A stretch of DNA of 64,000 nucleotides from Tenodera sinensis (taxonomy: Eukaryota > Arthropoda > Insecta > Mantodea > Mantidae): contig CM060969.1 of the NCBI GenBank assembly GCA_030765045.1, positions 53,884,716 to 53,948,715 on the forward strand, in the 5' to 3' direction. Under the pieces are notes generated by a model. That model was not told where the DNA came from and made no database searches. It saw nothing but the letters and a program-made list of their open reading frames with translations. Position 1 is the first letter of the stretch; each line of letters opens with the position of its first letter. The position numbers and the translations under genes were made by a program. This document shows, piece after piece, positions 58,471-64,000 of the stretch.

Positions 58471-58860
58471 CTTTCAGGGTTGGAAGCATCGATTAGCATC
58501 ACGGCAGCAGCACGACAGCGAAAAATAATGCACTCTGGAAATCTCGTCCCCCAAATTGGAAGTTGAGCTACTGGGCCCCCATGAGATGATAGAAACCCGA
58601 AGGGGCAAGCCAATTTCCGAGTCCCGAACCCAAGGGGTGGGAGAGAAACCGAGCTGAGCCAGCCTCCGCCGGGGTGCTTCTAACTTAAAACGTAGGAACC
58701 CTGCCCTCTGCTGTCGTGGAAACGTTCCGGCAGCCTTTACGATCAATTTGGCTCATGATTCCTCCCGAGGGGTGTCCCACGACGGGCATAGGTACAAAAG
58801 ATCGCCTTTCGGTCTAAGTCGCTCTCCGGAAGTTGTCGGAGAGTGGTGAAGGATGTATGA
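58471..58860. other. GC-rich block of unknown nature
   Basis: Higher GC and CpG than its surroundings. It contains a stem AGTCGCTCTCCGG and CCGGAAGTTGTCGGAGAG (58818-58848) and CTCCCGAGGGGTGTCCCACG. The minus frame 58474-58746 shows no domain. Not matched elsewhere in the window. Confidence 0.3.
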
Positions 58861-59640
58861 AACTCGGATGAGTGCTTTCTTAAATTACCGTACTTACATG
58901 CACAATCAAATTCAATAATATTAATTTCTTAGTAACCTAAAGCTATATCATTAGTTTTTTAAATTAAAATAAGGGTTTAATTAAGGCTAATGTATCCACT
59001 ACATTCTTTCATGAAACTTGTGTACAATTATGTAGAGGATTTTACGTTTAATCCCTCCCTTTACCTCTTTTGTAACTTTGTAGAACCCTAGTTACTCCCA
59101 ATAACGGATAAAACGGCCCTGATGTTAGTGTAAAAGCTATATGTTTCACATAATGCAGAAATTCTTAACATGCACAGCGAAAATGGAGATGAAGCTGGTG
59201 AATATGGGCATCAGGTTTTCAGCTTTAGTCTGCAGCCATCGAGAAGTATAATCTCATTCGTTAATATAAAATATCGGCTTTTATTTATAAGTTTAGCAAT
59301 TTTCTCTCTTTATACAAGTATTAACACCGCTTACCAAGGAATTTTATTACAACATAAAACCTAAAAACGTAAAGCTGAATTTTCTTACATAAGAGTTATC
59401 AGAAGTCACCCAGGAACTTTTATGAATGCCTCCGTAGTACTAGAGTAATAGTTCTTCGGAGATTGTTGACACCGTTACATAAAATACAACACACACACGT
59501 ACGTTTCGATTAGTATGACAGCAACTCATGGTAATTTGCGTAATTTCGTTATTAGGGAAATAGTTATTTTCCAACTTTAAAATGTTGACACCTCAGAAGT
59601 TACAAGGTTTTATATACAGTGACGTAGCACAATGGCAGTC
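58861..59640. other. No gene recognised
   Basis: AT-rich; nothing identifiable. Confidence 0.4.
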
Positions 59641-59644
59641 GCGA

Positions 59645-59815
59645 ATTTTCCCCCCACTGGAAGGTCCAATACGGGATTCACTCAGCCTCGTTAGGTCCCG
59701 GAGGTGCCAATTGAGGAGCTACTGATGGAGAAGTAGCGACCCCAGGTCGTGAAGGCCGCATAACTGCTCGAGAGAGCTCGCGGCGCTGATCACGTTCCAC
59801 CCTTCAGGCACAGAA
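59645..59815 (+). repeat. Interspersed repeat fragment (GCCAATTGAGGAGCTACTG type)
   Basis: The segment GCCAATTGAGGAGCTACTG, then GAAGTAGCGACCCCAGGTCG, then GCGGCGCTGATCACG. I recognise it as a conserved portion of a repeat frequent in several insect genomes, with no second copy in this window. Class (SINE or LINE 3' part) uncertain. Confidence 0.5.
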
Positions 59816-60708
59816 TAGACAGTATACAGAAAGGAAAGCTTGAGTCGGCTCTTTTGATCTGCATGTGCCCGTTGCGTTGCGCGCTTCGCCATATTGATAC
59901 CAAGTTAATGAAACGATTGCTACTTCCTACCAGGGCTCGAAACAAGCAGTTTTACGAAACGGAACTCTTAATCTAGCTGGCTAAATGAAAACTTTTACGG
60001 AAAGAAACGCTAATGAAACCGAATATATGATTAACCCAGACTAATACAATATATTTTCCCTCCAATGAAGTTTACTCACTAAAATGAGCCGGAATTATAC
60101 ATAATAATTCATATTGGGAACTGAAGACATTCATACGTTTACAAAAGGCGCTCTGTTCTTACACAAAATTTCAGGGGAATTAAAATTTGAAACAAACAAT
60201 AACGCACGAAATCAGAGTGAAACCAACAAAATTTTGTTTTCTACTTATATCTATTAACAAAGGAAGCCCTAGTAATATGAAATAAGTGGAAAATAGGTAG
60301 CAGTAATTAATAAGCAAGTGGCTCATTACCTGCTTTTATTTAGTAACTTTACAGTATGGCAAAAGTTAGGATTATTTTATATTAAGGGCTAAGGAGATCT
60401 AGGAATTGTCTTTTTATATCATGTCCATTTGCACAACATAAAATAGTTGCTATAAAACATACAATTGCATTTATTTTATTTCACCTTTTTACAATAAAAC
60501 AACAAAGTCTGTGTACATTCACATGACCAACAGTACACTATTGCAGCATTAAAGAAAAATAAGTGTTCAGGTATGTCATTGTAAGTTTGTCTTGCTTGTT
60601 TAATCTGTATTTATGAAGCAACTACAGCAGCAAATCATATTATACATAGATGTGTCACTTTTATTAATTTGTAATTTAACTTTTACTTTTATTTTTCAAA
60701 TTTCTATT
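59816..60708. other. No gene recognised
   Basis: AT-rich; possible 3' flank or terminus of the P-type element, but no inverted terminal repeat was found. Confidence 0.35.
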
Positions 60709-60709
60709 C

Positions 60710-61395
60710 ACAAACTTTAAGAAATAAAAATACCCATGCTGACAAACAGCCTTATTAAATAATGTATGGGGAAATCCTTGCATGGGTGGCTGAATTGCAC
60801 ATTCTCCATTAAATTAATCAATGCGTTTCCAACATTATTTATTGTCTTTAATCTGAGAATATTGCCAGTGGAAATGCTCTCCAGATATTGAATGTAAGTT
60901 ATAAAGGTTGAACCTGGACAGTTTAGATTTCCAAGGTATCCATATTCTTGTTCTCGTATGCTTTGAAATGGGAATACAGATTTGTATAGTTAAAAGTATT
61001 TGCTTCTTCTTGTGAATATGTTACACATATATCACATTCATGGTTGGTTAAGAATTTTTAATTAAGTACCCACAATCATACTGGGGTGCATTTGTACCAG
61101 GTAAAGCTTCCCTGTAAGTTCACAGTAATGCTTTTTGAAACTGAATTCTTAGTTACACACAATGTCAATGAACTACTGTTGTCATTGTAATTTGAAAGCA
61201 GAGTGTCAAAATCTTCAGTACAGTTTGAAGAGTTTGAATGCTGAAAGTAACTGAGACAAACTAACTTTTTGAATGCCCTTTTAAATTGTACTGGAGTAGG
61301 ATTGCATGAGTTGCCCCCTTATTGACGTATACTACCAAAAACTTTTTCAAGGCAGTCCTGATTTAATCTTCGAGTGACGACAAAAGAAAAGAAAT
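60710..61395 (-). pseudogene. P-superfamily (THAP9-like) transposase, C-terminal region
   Basis: The minus-strand translation begins VVTRRLNQDCLEKVFGSIRQ and continues, after an in-frame TAA at 61319-61321, with a GGNSCNPTPVQFKRAFKKL segment, then SSNCTEDFDTLLSNY. After frameshifts it reads a CGYLIK segment, FLTNHECDICV, NCPGSTFITYIQYLES, NVGNALINLMENVQF and FPIHYLIRLFVSMGIF. This is the order seen in the last third of P-element/THAP9-like transposases (a TRRLNQDxLExFFGxIRxxGG core, then PTxxQFxxxFRxL, then a CGYxxxK and C-terminal FPxxYLxRLxxRxRI segment). At least one nonsense and about three frameshift changes make it non-functional. Its THAP exon is only about 70 bp upstream, so the middle of the transposase is deleted. 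Confidence 0.8.
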
Positions 61396-61458
61396 GCGTG
61401 TTTAAGCAAGACCAGAACTGCAGAAATGCATTTAGTGTAATTGTAAACCCCTGAATAC

Positions 61459-61530
61459 ATTTGCATGTGAATTATTTCTGCAGTTTGGTGCCAAACACCA
61501 TCGGCCGCCTTTTCTCTGACTGCTGCTCAT
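61459..61530 (-). pseudogene. THAP-type zinc-finger start of the same element
   Basis: ATG at 61530 opens SSSQRKGGRWCLAPNCRNNS, whose C-x3-C spacing and N-terminal position fit the first half of a THAP domain (C-x2-4-C, then a distant C-x2-H). After about 24 codons AAT/GTATTC could be a splice donor; the frame otherwise stops at 61432. THAP domains bind the terminal repeats of P-type transposons. The second Cys-His pair is not found between here and the C-terminal fragment. It could alternatively be the first exon of a host THAP gene, but proximity to the transposase C-terminus favours one deleted element. Confidence 0.55.
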
Positions 61531-61694
61531 TATAACCACGTCGAAGCTTAAAATACAATAACACATATTTATACCTTTTGCAGTAGGCATATAAAACAAT
61601 TCTCCAGTTATAGATATGCTCAGCAGCAACATGCTCGAGGTAAAATGAACACAACGTATCTATTCTCTTTGGCTTCAACAACACAGCTGTTTAC

Positions 61695-61765
61695 TCAGTT
61701 TACTCGCTTTCAACATGGCAGACTTCCCGCATGCGCACTAAATTTTGGCGCACGGATTTCTGCCG
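61695..61765. promoter_or_regulatory. CpG-type promoter-like cluster upstream of the THAP start
   Basis: ACTTCCCGCATGCGCACTAA contains an NRF1-like GCATGCGC core and an E2F-like TTCCCGC, and TTTTGGCGC (61742-61750) is a second E2F-like site. It lies about 170-230 bp upstream of the minus-strand ATG at 61530. Motif meaning is inferred from vertebrate and insect consensus sites. It might instead be part of the transposon's terminal repeat. Confidence 0.4.
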
Positions 61766-61959
61766 AGTTTCCTTTCTATATACTCTCTATTCTGTGCTTC
61801 AGGCCGCATGTTGGAAACTTGCAATCATATATTATTAATTCATTATTTTATTGTCAAAATTTATATTTGTTGCATATAACCGTATTGATTTATGCTAAAT
61901 AACAATTGTTCTTAATTAAAATAATAGTTTAATAGTCAGTAATTGATTGCACATTGAGT

Positions 61960-62110
61960 TCACCAACTTCCAAGGGGGGGCCACGGCCCCCCTTGCCCCC
62001 CGTTCGCGACGCCCATGCTGTACTGGGTAGAGGTGGGGGACGCAACGGCCGAGCTGTAAGCCTTGGCCCGTCATGTGTATTGCGCTGGGGGTCATGGTTA
62101 CAACCTCGTG
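61960..62110. other. GC-rich block
   Basis: Contains GGGGGGGCCACGGCCCCCC (palindromic, about 61974-61992) and TTCGCGACGCCCATG. A strong hairpin in AT-rich surroundings; possibly a transposon end. Not assigned. Confidence 0.35.
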
Positions 62111-62227
62111 CTAAGATTTCAGAAATGGTTAATTCCACACTCTTAAACAGTTGTCAGCTTGCTTTAAATATATTATTATTGGCCTCCATTAAATTTGTCA
62201 CTCCACTTCAGCTAGATGGAGGTAAAA

Positions 62228-62230
<3 letters not shown>

Positions 62231-62295
<65 letters not shown>
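62231..62295. repeat. A65 run
   Basis: Uninterrupted 65-nt adenine run following GGTAAAATGT; suggests a retroposon tail extended by slippage, or an assembly-sensitive homopolymer. No target duplications recognised. Confidence 0.9.
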
Positions 62296-62297
<2 letters not shown>

Positions 62298-63023
62298 CAT
62301 ATTTTTTCCTTTTGATTAAAAATATTTAACAGTATTGAATTATTGAATATTACAGTTTTATACTTCTTGCTGGTTTAATCGTCTGTTTAATCCTGAAACT
62401 ATTGTTTGAGCACTTTTATAAAGCTGTGAATAAGATGGTGAAATACGTTAATTGAAGTTATTTACAATTGAAATTCCTGTGAAGCACCTCAGCACCAATG
62501 GACCTCAAAGTAAATCTTTAACTCAACATTTCTACGGTTTACATTTTCACAGCTTGGAGGTGAATTTTCTCCAAAACTAATACATGTATGGCTATCATAT
62601 TTATCAGTCTGATAGCAAACTTCATGTTGCATAATCCTGTAGAACGGAATTTCAATAAACATTTAAATAGACTTTCGTGATATTTTACTGGAATGGATTT
62701 TCAAGAATTATATCAAAGTGATAATATATTATTTTTTATCTCACAAACAGTACTACATATAAAAATTATGTTCCATAGGATAATGTGTTGTATATTCAAT
62801 ATAACTTAAAAACATTTTCAATGACGAATGTCACGTGTGATAAAGTGTGGGTTATTGTTTTTAGATAACAAAAAGCATATAGAAGCAAATACATCAAAGC
62901 ATTCTGAAAGCATTACACAGTATGTAAACAAGCATTAGTTATTAGGAAATAAAATTGCAGTTTTTTTAAGTTAGAACACGTAAGATTTGCACATACATTT
63001 TCGAGGTGATATTTGTTCCCTCT
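62296..63023. other. No gene recognised
   Basis: AT-rich; nothing identifiable. Confidence 0.4.
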
Positions 63024-63024
63024 T

Positions 63025-63194
63025 TAACAGCTGTTGTTTATCCTTACACTCACCCTCAAGAAAAGAATCTTCTAGTTCACCACTGGAACAAAGGACAACA
63101 GATTCATTTAAGGCCTGGGTATTGGAGACAGGATAAACGTGGTTTGCAACGTCGTACTGATATAAGTATAATATACACTGTGGCTTTTGAATAA
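63025..63194 (+). other. Possible terminal exon, product unknown
   Basis: A pyrimidine-rich TTGTTCCCTCTTTAACAG ends at about 63030 like a splice acceptor. The following frame is open for about 55 codons (AVVYPYTHPQEKNLLVHHW, then IHLRPGYWRQDKRGL) to TAA at 63192-63194. Composition is less AT-biased than neighbouring random frames. I do not recognise the protein and see no donor-side partner exon, so this is only a candidate. Confidence 0.2.
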
Positions 63195-63764
63195 TTCACC
63201 AATATACCCTTAATATTTCAAAAAGACTAAAAGCTTAGTTTGATTTTAGTTAATTAAAGCAAATTCCTTATTTTAGAAGTTTGTTTCAGCTTCATCTGCT
63301 CGTTAAGCGGTTGTCAGATCTTTATACCACACACCAATTACCTTTGAGGTGTGATGATTTTTGCCTCTCTAAGCTCGCATTTAAAAGCTATTCGAGCAGA
63401 TTGAGAGCGAAAAAACTAAGTTGAAAACCGATGGACGTTTGCTGTTTGAATACCATATCGCTTTATGATTGCATGTGGAAGGATGAAGCTATTCATACAC
63501 AAAATGTTTCCCAGAATCGGATAAATTTGTACGTTTCACGTGAAATGCCATGTATCAAAGCGGAAAGCACTGTATACGAAAATTTATTGCTTTGCATTTC
63601 CAAATACATTTGCAATTGAAAATCGTAAAACAGCCTGTAGTTGTAAATCTGGATGTATCTAATAATGTCTAAAATTGCAGGCATGGTTTCAATACTTCCG
63701 CATTCCTTTGTTTCTGGTTTTCACTTTGTGTACCATATATATAAAAGGTAGAGATGGTAGACTT
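63195..63764. other. No gene recognised
   Basis: Nothing identifiable; the 62- and 63-codon frames are unremarkable. Confidence 0.35.
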
Positions 63765-64000
63765 TTTTTCTGTCTCATTCTCTCTATCTTTCTCTCTCCC
63801 TTTTCTCTCTGTCCTCTTTCTTGCTCTCTTTCTCTATTTCCCCAACTCCTCCCTCTCTTTCTCACTTTCTCTTTTACTTTCTCTCTCTTTCTGTCTCTCT
63901 TTCTCTCTCTCTCATTCTCTATCTCTTTCTCCCACTCTCTCTGTTCCCTTCTTTTCTCTCTCCCTCTTCCTCTCTCTCTTTCTGTGTTTCTCTGTTTCTC
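63765..64000. repeat. CT-rich polypyrimidine tract, runs off the window
   Basis: TCTC, TTTCTCTC, CCCTC and TGTCTC units for at least 235 bp to the window edge. Confidence 0.95.

Overview
The window looks like TE-dominated, AT-rich nuclear DNA of an insect, most likely a large-genome hemimetabolous one. A cockroach- or termite-like (Blattodea) source is my best guess, from a tRNA-headed SINE type I associate with that order. No complete host gene was recognised. Almost everything identifiable is a transposable element, a tRNA-derived SINE, a microsatellite, or a decayed piece of one of these.

Layout. 0-8 kb: copies of a ~0.8 kb interspersed family (family X; 12-bp inverted termini ACTTTCTCTACT), a SINE and GT arrays. 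8-16 kb: a long hairpin, an RTE-like LINE split by a mariner-like element, a TTA array, two other LINE fragments. 16-31 kb: the first copies of a second family whose copies carry a TATA box, an ATF-like site and heat-shock-element-like TTCnnGAA motifs (family H); a hAT fragment; CAC-rich and compound trinucleotide arrays; a 199-bp MITE with a 10-bp target duplication; a Tc1/mariner-type transposase fragment; a LINE 3' end. 31-44 kb: more family X and H copies and a second mariner-like copy. 44.5-47.4 kb: the best-preserved element, a 2,810-bp LTR retrotransposon on the minus strand with two 484-bp LTRs that appear identical, a tRNA-Lys primer site, a 4-bp target duplication (CACT) and a single gag-like ORF, with no pol. 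Its empty-site relative lies at 20.3-21.2 kb. 48-57 kb: SINEs, a mariner N-terminus, and a nested stack in which family X is split by a LINE carrying ORF1 but no ORF2 and by a Tigger/pogo-like element. 57-64 kb: SINE fragments, GC-rich blocks, an internally deleted THAP/P-type transposase with a promoter-like block, a 65-nt A run and a CT-rich end.

The genes do not form a pathway. The biology here is relationships between parasites: autonomous elements are mostly dead, while small or partial elements (gag-only LTR element, ORF1-only LINE, SINEs, MITEs, family X and H) dominate and are nested in one another. The two most interesting signals are the young gag-only LTR element, whose reading frame runs to the first bases of the 3' LTR, and family H, whose copies share a stress-promoter-like layout. 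Protein family calls come from reading translations by eye; no database search was run.
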